Positions 44,534 to 54,730 of a DNA stretch of 64,000 nt are shown in pieces. The first letter of the stretch is position 1; the number at the start of each line of letters is the position of its first letter. A program made the translations under genes and the position numbers. The stretch is from contig NZ_JABVXF010000014.1 in NCBI RefSeq assembly GCF_013349995.1, positions 43,656 through 107,655 of the forward strand, written 5' to 3'. The DNA comes from Pseudoalteromonas sp. 0303. Lineage in GTDB: Bacteria > Pseudomonadota > Gammaproteobacteria > Enterobacterales > Alteromonadaceae. A model generated the notes under the pieces. It did no database searches. It worked only from the letters and a program-made list of their open reading frames with translations, and was not told the DNA's origin.

Positions 44534-45610
44534 ATGATTAAATTCACTAAACTCGCAGCACTTTGTTCACTTATCGCATTACCAACACACGCTTTAGCGC
44601 GAGACGTCAATGACTTAGGTGTTGATGTTCAAGCTGCTACCTCTGCCTATATTGTTAAAAATTCAAACAAACGTTACCCAGGTAGTTATAACGGCTCTCG
44701 TCTAGAAGGCTGGGCATTAATGTCTTATGTGGTTGATACACAAGGTAAGGCAAAAGACATTGAAGTGATCATGGCATCTGATACTCGGGGTAGTGAAGAA
44801 AATGCAGAGAAATACTTAACCAACTTAGAGTTTGCACCTGCCACAAAAGAAGGCAAAACCGTAGAAGGGGGTTACCTGTTTTCATTTGAAGTAGGTAAGT
44901 ATTTTAATGGTTACTCAAATGATAAAGCGAGCCGTGGTTTTATTAATGAATACGATGAAATCAATAAAATGCTGCAAGCAAAAGAGTTTAAAAAAGCTGA
45001 GCAAGCATTGGCTGAGTTATATAAAGACCATACTAAAAACACCTCTGAACAAGCATTATTTGCATGGTTGAAAAGCCAATATTATTATCATCAACAGCAA
45101 TGGTTTGGCTTTGATGAGCAGTTGTCTGTAGCCTATTTACTGCGAGCTAAGTTACCAACAGATATACAATATTTAGTCGCTAAAAGTGCTCTACAATGGT
45201 ACAGCTTCAAGGGCGATTTTAATCTTGCTTACAATGCTATTTATGCGTTAGATAATATCGAGGGTAAACAGTTTTCAGAAGAAAACAAACTTGCCACTAT
45301 CAAGCAAATTGATGACCTATTGGCGCGAACACCGCAGATTAATTCACAAATCAATGTTTCAAAAGATAAGCTGTCATATTTATCTTTATCTCGCGGTTCA
45401 ATCAAAATTGAAGGCGCGAGCGATGTTTCTAAATTACAGATCCGCTGTGCAGATCAAGTCATTGACCTTGAAGCAAGTGAATCGGTTAATTATGTCATTG
45501 ATGAGCAAAGCAGACGTTGCGGTTTATTAGTAAAATCTGCAAGCCCTGCTGAGATTAAAGTTAAACAAACTGGCTATGCCATAGTTAACTCAAAATATGA
45601 CGCGAGTTAA
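44534..45610 (+). CDS. Secreted protein with N-terminal TonB C-terminal-like domain
   Basis: This 358-residue protein is read from ATG 44534, which has GGAG eight bases upstream; 44501 would add eleven residues before the signal peptide. The signal is cleaved near HALA-R (about 23). Residues of about 35-115 match the TonB C-terminal fold (YPGSYNGSRLEGWALMSYVV, GKAKDIEVIMAS, FAPATKEGKTVEGGYLFSF). The rest is helical and TPR-like to about 270, with a short beta tail containing two cysteines. Having no membrane anchor, it cannot be a classical TonB. It may be a periplasmic scaffold; the function is unknown. Confidence 0.72.
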   Translation: MIKFTKLAALCSLIALPTHALARDVNDLGVDVQAATSAYIVKNSNKRYPGSYNGSRLEGWALMSYVVDTQGKAKDIEVIMASDTRGSEENAEKYLTNLEFAPATKEGKTVEGGYLFSFEVGKYFNGYSNDKASRGFINEYDEINKMLQAKEFKKAEQALAELYKDHTKNTSEQALFAWLKSQYYYHQQQWFGFDEQLSVAYLLRAKLPTDIQYLVAKSALQWYSFKGDFNLAYNAIYALDNIEGKQFSEENKLATIKQIDDLLARTPQINSQINVSKDKLSYLSLSRGSIKIEGASDVSKLQIRCADQVIDLEASESVNYVIDEQSRRCGLLVKSASPAEIKVKQTGYAIVNSKYDAS

Positions 45611-45614
45611 TTGT

Positions 45615-46031
45615 TTACTTTAAGCGCTTAACATATCTTAGTGTTACGAAATTAATCAACGCCATTAAAAAGGCGATTTCGTAACGACTAAATGCCACAG
45701 CAATGCCAATAAGTCCCATGTTCCAAATACTGGCTGCTGTGGCTGTTCCATAGGTAGAGTTTTTGTTCTTCAAAATGGCGCCACCGCCAATAAAACCAAT
45801 ACCCGTGATAATCCCTTCGAGTACTTTTGATTCTGCCTCTGAACTTGTTAAAACAGACATGCCCACTAATGCATAACCACATGATGCAACAGCGACTAAT
45901 GGAAATGTTCGTAGACCTGCACCATTACTGGTTTTTTCTCGATCAAAAGCCATTGGAAGGGCAAGTAAATAGGCAATACCTAGATGAATTAAATTATCGA
46001 GAATTTCGTACCAATCAATATTAAAGTCCAT
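45615..46031 (-). CDS. MgtC/SapB-family membrane protein
   Basis: This 138-residue protein is read from ATG 46031 with AAGGAA upstream; the longer frame to 46076 has no ribosome-binding site. It has the family motifs LALPMAFDREKTSNGAGLRTFPLVA, GIITGIGFIGGGAILKNKN and GTATAASIWNMGLIG over about four TM helices. It is the short form lacking a cytoplasmic C-terminal domain, and differs clearly from the other MgtC-like protein at 39452. It ends four bases from the convergent TonB-C-like gene. The physiological role is not evident. Confidence 0.83.
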   Translation of the reverse strand: MDFNIDWYEILDNLIHLGIAYLLALPMAFDREKTSNGAGLRTFPLVAVASCGYALVGMSVLTSSEAESKVLEGIITGIGFIGGGAILKNKNSTYGTATAASIWNMGLIGIAVAFSRYEIAFLMALINFVTLRYVKRLK

Positions 46032-46258
46032 GCTTTGTTCCTTGCTATAAAGATTATGATAGTTTTGCAATTTCAATACCCGATCAGCAAATTAAATAAA
46101 ATGAGGAAACTAGGGACATGTAGCCGGGTATTTAAAAACATGCCTTGCTATAATTTGCGATTTTTACGCAGTGCTATGTCATTTTTTCAGCCTTTTGGCT
46201 GTTTGAATTTCAGCCATGCTAACAGTATGCTAAACACGCTGACAAAATAGGCTTCACA

Positions 46259-47752
46259 TTGAAACATTCCATCTCCTCTCTTGAAAAAACCGCGCTTGCA
46301 CTGTGTATGTTTGGTGCACTGATTGCTGTGATTTTGCCTGATGTTATCACTGAGCAAGTTCAGCCGTTTGTACAAATGCTGTTAAAATGGAGTGGTAGTA
46401 GCTTTTTCTTATTGGTGAACTTTTTATTGTTTGCCATCATTATTTTAGCCATTAGCCCACTCGGTAGCCGTAAAGTAGGTGGTGAGCAGGCTGTTGTTGA
46501 GTATTCAAACTTTGGCTGGTTTGCCATGTTGTTTGCAGCAGGAATGGGCTCTGGCTTGGTTTTTTGGGGCGTAGCAGAGCCTGCGTTACATTCTCTCGAC
46601 CCACCACTTAAACAAAGCTTATATCCAGATAGACTAGCCAGTAGCCTCGCTTTAACCCTAGTGAATTGGGGCGCTCATGCTTGGGCACTTTATGCTGTAT
46701 TTGCGTTAGTGCTTGGGGGATTAACACAATACAGTGGGAAGTCAGGAGATATTTGTGCCCCTGTTTTAACTGCGCTCGGTAATCGCATTGATAAGTCTGC
46801 AAAATTTACTGTGTCGTTTATTGTAAAGTTAATTGCGATAATCGCTATTTTTTTTGGTGTCGTCGGCACCATAGCAAACTCGACTTTACTGATCAGTAAA
46901 GGTGTTGAAATAGAGTTGGGGGTTACTTCAACTTTATTAGTGGGTTCATTAATCGTTTGTTTGTTAGCAGTTATTTATTCGCTGTCGGTTAAATTTGGAT
47001 TACGACGCGGGGTACAGTCACTAAGTATATTTAACGTACTTCTAGCATTTAGTCTGCTTTTTTGGTTGCTACTAGTTGTGCCAATTGAGCCTATTATAAA
47101 GATTGCTTTAGATGGAACCGGCTACTATTTACAGTTGCTTGCAACTGGCACTTGGCAATTTGATAGCCAATTAAAAGCGCCGGACTGGGCGGCTCATTGG
47201 ACATATAACTATTATTTTTGGTGGTTAGCGTGGGGGCCATTTGTTGGTGTGTTCCTAGCCAAAATTAGCCAGGGGCGTAAAGTTTGGCAATTTATTTTGG
47301 CGGTTGTGTGTATTCCAACTTTAGTGACTATTATTTGGTTTGCGACCTTTTCGGGGGCAGCAATTGAATGGGATAGACTTAACCAAGCGGGCATTTTAGT
47401 TGCTATAAAACAAGATTACAGCCAAGGCTTATTTGTATTTTTTAATCAACTAGACTGGCAAGGAACCGTGTTTATTTGGTTAAGCTTATTACTACTGTTG
47501 ATATTTGTTGCCACATCCGCTGACTCTGCGATTTTAGTCATAAGAGAGCTGGTTGACTCTGAGCAAAGTAACCGTGTGACACTCTACGCATGGTGTCTAG
47601 CACTATTCATATGTAGCTTTGCATTATTGCTGCTACAAGATGAGCCATTAAATCGCAGCGTTGCAATTCTAGGCGCTTTACCTTTCTTGTTAATATTCCT
47701 ATTGCAGTTAGTTGGGTTTCTAAAAGAGTTTATTCGCGATATTTGTGATTAG
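46259..47752 (+). CDS. BCCT-family transporter (betaine/choline/carnitine type)
   Basis: This 497-residue inner-membrane protein has twelve TM helices. It has the family glycine stretch FAAGMGSGLVFWGVAEPALH (TM3, MGSG) and the aromatic signature WTYNYYFWWLAWGPFVGVFLAKIS (TM8), which lines the trimethylammonium site. The central segment reads MGSGLVFW, where choline and betaine carriers have MG(A/I)G, so the specificity could be betaine, choline, carnitine or ectoine. The C-terminal osmosensing tail is short. The start is TTG 46259. It probably takes up compatible solutes in a marine setting. Confidence 0.87.
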   Translation: MKHSISSLEKTALALCMFGALIAVILPDVITEQVQPFVQMLLKWSGSSFFLLVNFLLFAIIILAISPLGSRKVGGEQAVVEYSNFGWFAMLFAAGMGSGLVFWGVAEPALHSLDPPLKQSLYPDRLASSLALTLVNWGAHAWALYAVFALVLGGLTQYSGKSGDICAPVLTALGNRIDKSAKFTVSFIVKLIAIIAIFFGVVGTIANSTLLISKGVEIELGVTSTLLVGSLIVCLLAVIYSLSVKFGLRRGVQSLSIFNVLLAFSLLFWLLLVVPIEPIIKIALDGTGYYLQLLATGTWQFDSQLKAPDWAAHWTYNYYFWWLAWGPFVGVFLAKISQGRKVWQFILAVVCIPTLVTIIWFATFSGAAIEWDRLNQAGILVAIKQDYSQGLFVFFNQLDWQGTVFIWLSLLLLLIFVATSADSAILVIRELVDSEQSNRVTLYAWCLALFICSFALLLLQDEPLNRSVAILGALPFLLIFLLQLVGFLKEFIRDICD

Positions 47753-47827
47753 TCTACAGTTTTTTACAGTTAAATTACCCGTTTGTTATTATGCTTAGAA
47801 AATAAGCTTAAGTGTATTGGAGGACCG

Positions 47828-48172
47828 ATGCTTAAATCTTTGTACGTAATACTATCTCTTAGTTTACTCAGTGGCTGTACTGCAGTTGGCTTAGTTGCAG
47901 ATGGAATTGGCGGGCGCGCTAGTCAAGCACAGCCGGCAAGCGCTTATGCAGATATAAAAGATAATGACCGAGTTAACTATGGCATGACTATGACGATGCT
48001 AGGTTATGAAATCGACAAAGCGATTATTGAAGGCCTAGAGAATGGTAGCAAAGATAAGGATGTTGAGCTTAAATGTCGTCAAATTAGTCGCGCAGTAAAA
48101 GAATGTGTTGAGGTTAAAGCTGAGCCAAAAAAAAGACCTACGTTAATGGATAGTTTTAACAATGAAGATTAG
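47828..48172 (+). CDS. Small lipoprotein, first of a tandem paralogous pair
   Basis: This 114-residue lipoprotein starts at ATG 47828 after a GGAGG site. The lipobox LSGC puts the lipidated cysteine near residue 17, followed by TAVGLVADGIGGR. A helical mid-section (MTMTMLGYEIDKAIIEGL) and a tail, KCRQISRAVKECVEV, with two cysteines complete it. The next gene, which overlaps by eleven bases, encodes a paralogue with the same layout, so a tandem duplication is likely. The family is not recognised. It probably resides in the outer membrane. Confidence 0.7.
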   Translation: MLKSLYVILSLSLLSGCTAVGLVADGIGGRASQAQPASAYADIKDNDRVNYGMTMTMLGYEIDKAIIEGLENGSKDKDVELKCRQISRAVKECVEVKAEPKKRPTLMDSFNNED

Positions 48173-48470
48173 CTTTTCAAAACTTGTTATTTGCTTAGTT
48201 AGCTACCAATTAGTGGGGTGTACAGTGGCGGGGTCAATAGTCGATGGCTATGCAAAAAACTCACAACCAACAAATCTTGCAACTACAAATGCAAATCAAA
48301 CTAACAGTACTGTAACCGATGCTGAAGGCTTTTCATTCGCAAAGTTAGGCTTTGAAATTGATAGCGCTGTTATTGGTTTACTCAAACCAAAAGAACAACA
48401 ACCGCAATTAGTTTGCAGGCAAATTACACGTAGTATTAAAGAGTGTGAGGAAGTTAAGCCCCCACACTAA
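48162..48470 (+). CDS. Small lipoprotein, second of a tandem paralogous pair
   Basis: This 102-residue lipoprotein has the lipobox LVGC (cysteine near 20), then TVAGSIVDGYA, a Thr/Asn/Gln-rich spacer, FAKLGFEIDSAVIGLL and the tail VCRQITRSIKECEEVK. The three conserved blocks line up with those in the preceding gene: VGLVADG with AGSIVDG, LGYEIDKAI with LGFEIDSAV, and CRQISRAVKEC with CRQITRSIKEC. It overlaps that gene by eleven bases and must be translated with it. The function is unknown. Confidence 0.7.
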   Translation: MKISFSKLVICLVSYQLVGCTVAGSIVDGYAKNSQPTNLATTNANQTNSTVTDAEGFSFAKLGFEIDSAVIGLLKPKEQQPQLVCRQITRSIKECEEVKPPH

Positions 48471-48484
48471 AAATTAAGTATTAA

Positions 48485-49321
48485 TCACAGATACTTTTGA
48501 TGAAACATCAGGTGTTCGTCAATAAAGCTGCTGATAAAGAAGTAACTATGATCATAACCCGCGTGCATGTTGATCTCAGCTGGGTAATCTTTTTCGTTTA
48601 CGACAGCAAATAAGTTCTCAGTTTTGAGTTGCTCAGTTAAGAAGTTATCGGCCTCACCTTGATCAATACGCATCGGTAAATAATCATCAGCGACGGCATT
48701 TTTCATTAATTCACAGCTGTCGTATTCAAGCCAACTTGCTTTATCACTACCTAGGTAATTACTGAACGCTTTTTCACCCCAAGGGCAATTAATCGGGTTC
48801 ACAATCGGGCTAAAAGCACTGGCGCTGACGTATTGTTTAGGGTTTTTAAGTGCAATCATCAATGCGCCGTGACCACCCATAGAATGACCAGCAATGGCTT
48901 TTTTGGTCGTCACAGGGAAGTGCGCTTCAATAAGTGCAGGTAACTCAGAAACCACATAGTCGTACATGTTGTAGTGCACATTGTAAGGCGCTTGAGTCGC
49001 ATTGACATAAAAACCAGCACCTTGACCAAAATCGTAGTTTTCGTCGTCAGGCACATTTTCACCGCGCGGGCTAGTATCTGGAGCGACAATCGCAATACCT
49101 AGTTCAGCCGCTTTTTTAAATGCTCCGGCTTTTTGCATAAAGTTTTCATCTGTACAGGTTAAACCTGACAACCAATACATCACTGGCACTTTATTCGTTT
49201 CGCTGGCACCTGGCGGTAAAAAAATCGCAAAGCGCATAGCACAATGTGTGCTGCTAGCTTGGTGGGTATATTGTTTATGCCAGCCACCGCTGACTTTTGT
49301 TGAGCTTATGTTTTCTAGCAT
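48485..49321 (-). CDS. fghA: S-formylglutathione hydrolase
   Basis: This 278-residue esterase hydrolyses S-formylglutathione to glutathione and formate. It has the nucleophile-elbow serine in AGHSMGGHGALMIAL, an oxyanion region in VMYWLSGLTCTDENFMQKAG, an aspartate in DQGEADNF and the C-terminal histidine in HAGYDHSYFFI, a complete esterase-D triad. ATG 49321 is preferred to TTG 49327 because AGGA lies seven bases upstream. It follows frmA on the same strand and completes glutathione-dependent formaldehyde detoxification. A 9-bp hairpin (GCGCTAGGT/ACCTAGCGC, 49343-49364) between them may tune fghA expression or mRNA stability. Confidence 0.95.
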   Translation of the reverse strand: MLENISSTKVSGGWHKQYTHQASSTHCAMRFAIFLPPGASETNKVPVMYWLSGLTCTDENFMQKAGAFKKAAELGIAIVAPDTSPRGENVPDDENYDFGQGAGFYVNATQAPYNVHYNMYDYVVSELPALIEAHFPVTTKKAIAGHSMGGHGALMIALKNPKQYVSASAFSPIVNPINCPWGEKAFSNYLGSDKASWLEYDSCELMKNAVADDYLPMRIDQGEADNFLTEQLKTENLFAVVNEKDYPAEINMHAGYDHSYFFISSFIDEHLMFHQKYL

Positions 49322-49375
49322 AACCAAATCCTTGAAACAAAGGCGCTAGGTATCAACCTAGCGCTAAATTAAAGA

Positions 49376-50506
<1,131 letters not shown>

Positions 50507-50607
50507 TTATAGTTGTTGGAAGTAAGTATTAAACTTAGTCTATTTTATTTGTTTCTCAATGAATGATAATCTTCGTTTTATTAAAACACTTTTACAGTAT
50601 GGTAATA

Positions 50608-51489
50608 ATGAATCGTTGGCACGGAATTGATGAGTTTTTAGCGGTAGCAGAAACAGGCAGTTTTACAAAAGCAAGTAAACTACTGGGTATGTCAGTGGCC
50701 CATGTAAGCCGGTATGTGAGTCAATTAGAAGAGCGATTAAACACACAATTGTTAACCCGAACAACCCGTAAAGTGGTGCTAACGCAAGAAGGGCAGGTGT
50801 TTGCGCATCAAACTAAACAATTACAGCATGCCATGGATGATGCCACGGCACTGCTTGCAGAGCAGCAACTGACACCAAAAGGTAGTATAAAACTAACAGC
50901 TCCTGTGATGTATGGTGAAAGTTTCATCATGCCTGCGGTACATTCGTTTATGCAAAAGCACCCAGATATTGAAGTGATCAGCCATTTAAGCAATGAACAA
51001 GTCAATCTACTAGAAGATGGGTATGATCTCGCTATTCGCCTTGGTCATTTAAAAGATTCATCTTTAAAAGCACGGCGCATTAGTCAGCGCAGGCTTGTTA
51101 TTTGTTGTAGCCCTGAATATATCAATAAATTCGGCCAACCACACAGTGTGAGTGAATTACATCAGCACAATTGCCTGATTGGTAATAACAGTTACTGGCG
51201 GGTAAAAGAGCAGGGCCAAGACAAGCACATCAAAGTGGCTGGATGTTTAGCCTGTAACAGTGGTTGGGCATTGGTTGACGCTGCAATAAAAGGGTTAGGC
51301 ATCGTGCAATTACCAGATTACTATGTCAATGAACACCTAGCCGATGGCAGGTTGACTGCTGTTCTTTCGAATGTTGCACCGGCACCTGAAGGGGTATGGG
51401 GGGTGTATCCACCAAGGCAGTTTATCGCAACCAATGTAAAAGCATTACTTGACCATTTGGTTGCTACTGTTCAAGTATCAGATTTATAA
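50608..51489 (+). CDS. LysR-family transcriptional regulator divergent from frmA
   Basis: This 293-residue regulator starts at ATG 50608; upstream in-frame codons lengthen it by fifteen residues but carry no HTH sequence. It has a winged HTH (about 1-60: GIDEFLAVAETGSFTKASKLLGMSVAHVSRYVSQLEERL reads as the usual LysR start) and a type-2 periplasmic-binding effector domain of the AaeR/DsdC-like branch (GSIKLTAPVMYGESFIMPAV, DLAIRLGHLKDSSL). Divergence from frmA-fghA suggests it controls formaldehyde detoxification. No T-N11-A box was located with confidence. Confidence 0.87.
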   Translation: MNRWHGIDEFLAVAETGSFTKASKLLGMSVAHVSRYVSQLEERLNTQLLTRTTRKVVLTQEGQVFAHQTKQLQHAMDDATALLAEQQLTPKGSIKLTAPVMYGESFIMPAVHSFMQKHPDIEVISHLSNEQVNLLEDGYDLAIRLGHLKDSSLKARRISQRRLVICCSPEYINKFGQPHSVSELHQHNCLIGNNSYWRVKEQGQDKHIKVAGCLACNSGWALVDAAIKGLGIVQLPDYYVNEHLADGRLTAVLSNVAPAPEGVWGVYPPRQFIATNVKALLDHLVATVQVSDL

Positions 51490-51578
51490 TTATTTTTTAC
51501 AATTTCGCGCATCCCATGCTAGCTAAATCTATGCTAATATGAGCGCATATTTAGCCCTTGGAATACCCATAATTTATT

Positions 51579-52796
51579 ATGTTTCAACCTGTTAGCCTTT
51601 TTATAGGGCTGAGATATAGTCGCTCCTCAAAGGGCAATGCCTTTATCTCATTTATTTCATTTTTCTCTATCGCGGGCATTGCTATTGGTTTAATGGCCTT
51701 GTTTACAGTCAGCTCAGTAATGAATGGCTTTGAAAATAACCTTAAAACCAACATGCTTGGTTTAATTCCCCATATTGAAGTATCAGCCGAAGATAATTCG
51801 AAAGAAACCATGTTGCAGTTAAAGCAGCAACTAGCAAATTCTCAAGATGTTAAACAAGTTAACCTATACCGCCATGGCGAAGCCATTTTACAAACTAACC
51901 AAGATTTGCACGGCGTATTGTTACAAGGCCTTTATGATGAAGGAAGCTCCATCTATAACGTAAAAGATAAAATTGTTGCCGGCAATTGGTCACAAGTGAT
52001 GGACAGCAACTACCATATTGCAATTAGCCGCTACTTGAGCCGCAAATTGGGTATTTCTCTTGGGGATAAAGTACGGGTGATCATGCCTAATGCCAGTTCG
52101 TATACCCCACTTGGTCGAGTACCGAGTCAGCGCTTGTTTACCGTTGCTGCCCTGTATGAAACACAGTCTGAAATTGATATGTCATTGGCATTTACCAGTG
52201 GCTATTCGTTAGGCAGAGTTTTAAAACTAGCAAAATCAGCAGCACCCAATTTGAGTGTATCGCTTTATGAACCATTTGCTGTTGAGCAAGTATTGCAATC
52301 TCAGTTAGCTATTTTAAACGATTACACTGTGACTGATTGGCGAGCTAGCCAAGGCACATTATTTGCCGCTGTGGCAATGGAAAAGCGCATTATGTCGATG
52401 TTACTTGGCTTAATCGTGCTCGTTGCAGTGTTTAATATCGTTTCAGCATTAACCATGATGGTCAGCGAGAAGCAAAGTGAAGTCGCTATTTTACAAACAC
52501 TGGGCTTAACTCCGTTACAAGTACAGCATGTGTTTATGATCCAAGGCTTATATAACGGCCTTATCGGTACCAGTATTGGTGCGTTACTTGGTGTGCTATT
52601 AAGTAGCAACATTAATGAATTATTGAATATGTTAGGCATCAATTTACTAGCGGGCGTGAGTTTACCCGTTAAATTTGATGTTATGAGTTTGAGTTTTATT
52701 GCCGCAGGGAGTATTGCGATGAGCTTTTTAGCTACCTTGTATCCTGCCAGAAAAGCTGCAAAAGTGAATCCAGCAGAGGTATTACGTTATGAGTGA
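51579..52796 (+). CDS. lolC: Lipoprotein-releasing ABC permease LolC
   Basis: This 405-residue inner-membrane protein has four TM helices (about 25-50, 270-295, 320-345, 365-390) with a large periplasmic domain between the first two. GNAFISFISFFSIAGIAIGLMALFTVSSVMNGFE and the C-terminal [24 protein letters not shown] are typical of the LolC/E MacB-like permeases. With LolD and LolE it pulls outer-membrane lipoproteins out of the inner membrane and hands them to LolA. It overlaps lolD by eight bases. Confidence 0.92.
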   Translation: MFQPVSLFIGLRYSRSSKGNAFISFISFFSIAGIAIGLMALFTVSSVMNGFENNLKTNMLGLIPHIEVSAEDNSKETMLQLKQQLANSQDVKQVNLYRHGEAILQTNQDLHGVLLQGLYDEGSSIYNVKDKIVAGNWSQVMDSNYHIAISRYLSRKLGISLGDKVRVIMPNASSYTPLGRVPSQRLFTVAALYETQSEIDMSLAFTSGYSLGRVLKLAKSAAPNLSVSLYEPFAVEQVLQSQLAILNDYTVTDWRASQGTLFAAVAMEKRIMSMLLGLIVLVAVFNIVSALTMMVSEKQSEVAILQTLGLTPLQVQHVFMIQGLYNGLIGTSIGALLGVLLSSNINELLNMLGINLLAGVSLPVKFDVMSLSFIAAGSIAMSFLATLYPARKAAKVNPAEVLRYE

Positions 52797-53487
52797 TTTA
52801 GTTATCAATTGTCAGCAGTTAAATAAAGTATATCAAGATGGCGATAACGAGGTTGCGGTATTAAAAGGGGTTGATTTAGCACTTAATCAAGGCGAAATGC
52901 TAGCTGTTGTAGGGAGCTCTGGCTCAGGAAAAAGTACCTTATTGCACATATTAGGCACCTTAGATAACGAAAGCTCAGGCAAGGTTGAAATTAAAGGTCA
53001 GCAGGTTTCTAAATTAAACCGTAAACAACAAGCCAGTTTCAGAAATGAAAATTTAGGTTTCATTTATCAATTCCATCATCTATTAATGGAATTTACTGCC
53101 ATTGAAAATGTTGCAATGCCATTATTAATTAAAGGCTTAAGCGCAAAAGCGGCAACCGAAAAAGCCCGTCACATGCTAGATAAAGTAGGGTTATCTCATC
53201 GCAGTGAACATAAACCTTCGGCGTTATCAGGTGGTGAGAGGCAGCGGGTTGCAATAGCACGTGCATTAGTAACCGAGCCTGCTTTGGTGCTTGCCGATGA
53301 ACCAACCGGTAACTTAGATAAACAAAACGCAATTAAGATTTACGATTTAATTAAAGAATTAAATACTAGCTTAAAAACCAGTTTTGTTGTGGTAACCCAT
53401 GATTTAGAACTTGCAGATAAACTAGGCAAAATTGCCTATTTAGATGATGGTAAACTCGCAATTAAAGAGTCTCAGCATGTTGCTTAG
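52789..53487 (+). CDS. lolD: Lipoprotein-releasing ABC ATPase LolD
   Basis: This 232-residue ATPase has Walker [16 protein letters not shown] (about 43-57), Q-loop [16 protein letters not shown], signature [15 protein letters not shown] and Walker [15 protein letters not shown] with the switch VVTHD. The LLMEFTA motif after the Q-loop is characteristic of LolD, where it contacts LolC/E. It powers lipoprotein release from the cytoplasmic side. It overlaps both neighbours, so the three subunits are made together. Confidence 0.95.
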   Translation: MSDLVINCQQLNKVYQDGDNEVAVLKGVDLALNQGEMLAVVGSSGSGKSTLLHILGTLDNESSGKVEIKGQQVSKLNRKQQASFRNENLGFIYQFHHLLMEFTAIENVAMPLLIKGLSAKAATEKARHMLDKVGLSHRSEHKPSALSGGERQRVAIARALVTEPALVLADEPTGNLDKQNAIKIYDLIKELNTSLKTSFVVVTHDLELADKLGKIAYLDDGKLAIKESQHVA

Positions 53488-54721
53488 TGCCTTTATTTCA
53501 AAACGCTTTCGTGCCCATAGTGGCCAAAAAGACGGACAAAATGGTTTTGTTAGTTTTATCGCTAAAGCATCGACAATCGGCATACTTTTAGGTGTCGCTG
53601 TGCTAATTGTTGCTTTATCAGTTATTAATGGTTTTGAGCAGCAGCTAGTACATCGCCTTTTATCGGTTGTACCTCAGGTTGAATATGTTGCCCCTAACAA
53701 ACCAATCAGTAATTGGCAGTCAAAAGTTGCTCTACTACGCTCTCAAGCCGGTGTAACAGGTGCTGCGCCGTTTATTAGTGTCAACGGCATGGCGCAATAT
53801 AAAAGTGAGTTAAAAGCAGTTGAAGTGCGTGGTGTAAGCCCTGAATTTGAAAACCAAGTGTCGGCGTTAAACCAATTCACAGAAGGGCGCTTAGTTAGCC
53901 AGCTACAACAAGAAGATGTGCTTTTAGGCCAACAAATCGTTAACCGATTGGGCCTTAAAATTGGCGAACCAGTTACCTTATTAATCCCACAGATAAACCA
54001 GCAAAGTAACACTTTATTGGCTCCAAAGCGTGTTAGCTTGAATCTTGCGGGTATTATAAAAATGGGTGGCCCAATTGATGAAACAGCGGCTTTCATTCGC
54101 CTTGATAAAGCGCAAAGCGTGTTGAGTTTTGAGCAAAACCAAGTAACTGGTTTACGATTACAAGTAGCTGATGTGTTCGCGGCCCATCAAACAGCGATGC
54201 GTGTTGGGCAAGTTATACCAGATTATGTCTATGTATCGAGTTGGTTTAGAACTCAGGGTAGCTTATATCAAGATATTCAAATGGTTCGTACTATTGTGTA
54301 TATCGTGGTGTTTTTAATAATTGCGGTAGCGAGTTTTAATATTGTTTCGTCTTTAGTGATGGAAGTACGTGAAAAACAGGCAAACATCGCAATTTTAAAA
54401 ACCATGGGCGCACAAGATAGCACCATTTTAGCAACCTTTGTGATGCAAGGTTTTACACAAGCTTTAATTGGTGTGATCTTAGGCACAGTTATCGGTGTAA
54501 TGCTTGCGTTAAACATCAGTGAACTGTTCACTTGGGCAAGTAACTTATTTGGCGATAACCCGTTACAAGGGGTTTATTTTATTGAGTTTTTACCCAGTAA
54601 ATTAGTTTGGCAAGATATTGTTATCACGGTGATTGTTACCTTTGTTCTCGCTATTTGGGCTACCTTATATCCTGCGTGGCAAGCAACCCGAGTTGACCCT
54701 GCAAAAGTACTGGGTAATTAA
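53477..54721 (+). CDS. lolE: Lipoprotein-releasing ABC permease LolE
   Basis: This 414-residue permease is read from ATG 53477, inside the end of lolD (eleven-base overlap); a start at 53444 would add residues not seen in the family. It has [28 protein letters not shown] and GILLGVAVLIVALSVINGFEQQLVHRL in TM1, a periplasmic domain and three C-terminal TM helices ending ATLYPAWQATRVDPAKVLGN. It partners LolC. Separate lolC and lolE genes, not a single lolF, are found here. Confidence 0.93.
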   Translation: MLLSAFISKRFRAHSGQKDGQNGFVSFIAKASTIGILLGVAVLIVALSVINGFEQQLVHRLLSVVPQVEYVAPNKPISNWQSKVALLRSQAGVTGAAPFISVNGMAQYKSELKAVEVRGVSPEFENQVSALNQFTEGRLVSQLQQEDVLLGQQIVNRLGLKIGEPVTLLIPQINQQSNTLLAPKRVSLNLAGIIKMGGPIDETAAFIRLDKAQSVLSFEQNQVTGLRLQVADVFAAHQTAMRVGQVIPDYVYVSSWFRTQGSLYQDIQMVRTIVYIVVFLIIAVASFNIVSSLVMEVREKQANIAILKTMGAQDSTILATFVMQGFTQALIGVILGTVIGVMLALNISELFTWASNLFGDNPLQGVYFIEFLPSKLVWQDIVITVIVTFVLAIWATLYPAWQATRVDPAKVLGN

Positions 54722-54730
54722 GGAGTGTTT

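Noticed and set aside
47828..48470. Toxin-antitoxin or immunity pair
   Set aside because: Both products have lipobox signals and resemble each other. No toxin-like domain is seen.
53444..53487. Frameshift between lolD and lolE
   Set aside because: The eleven-base overlap is ordinary in lolCDE; a correct LolE start (ATG 53477) lies within the lolD end.
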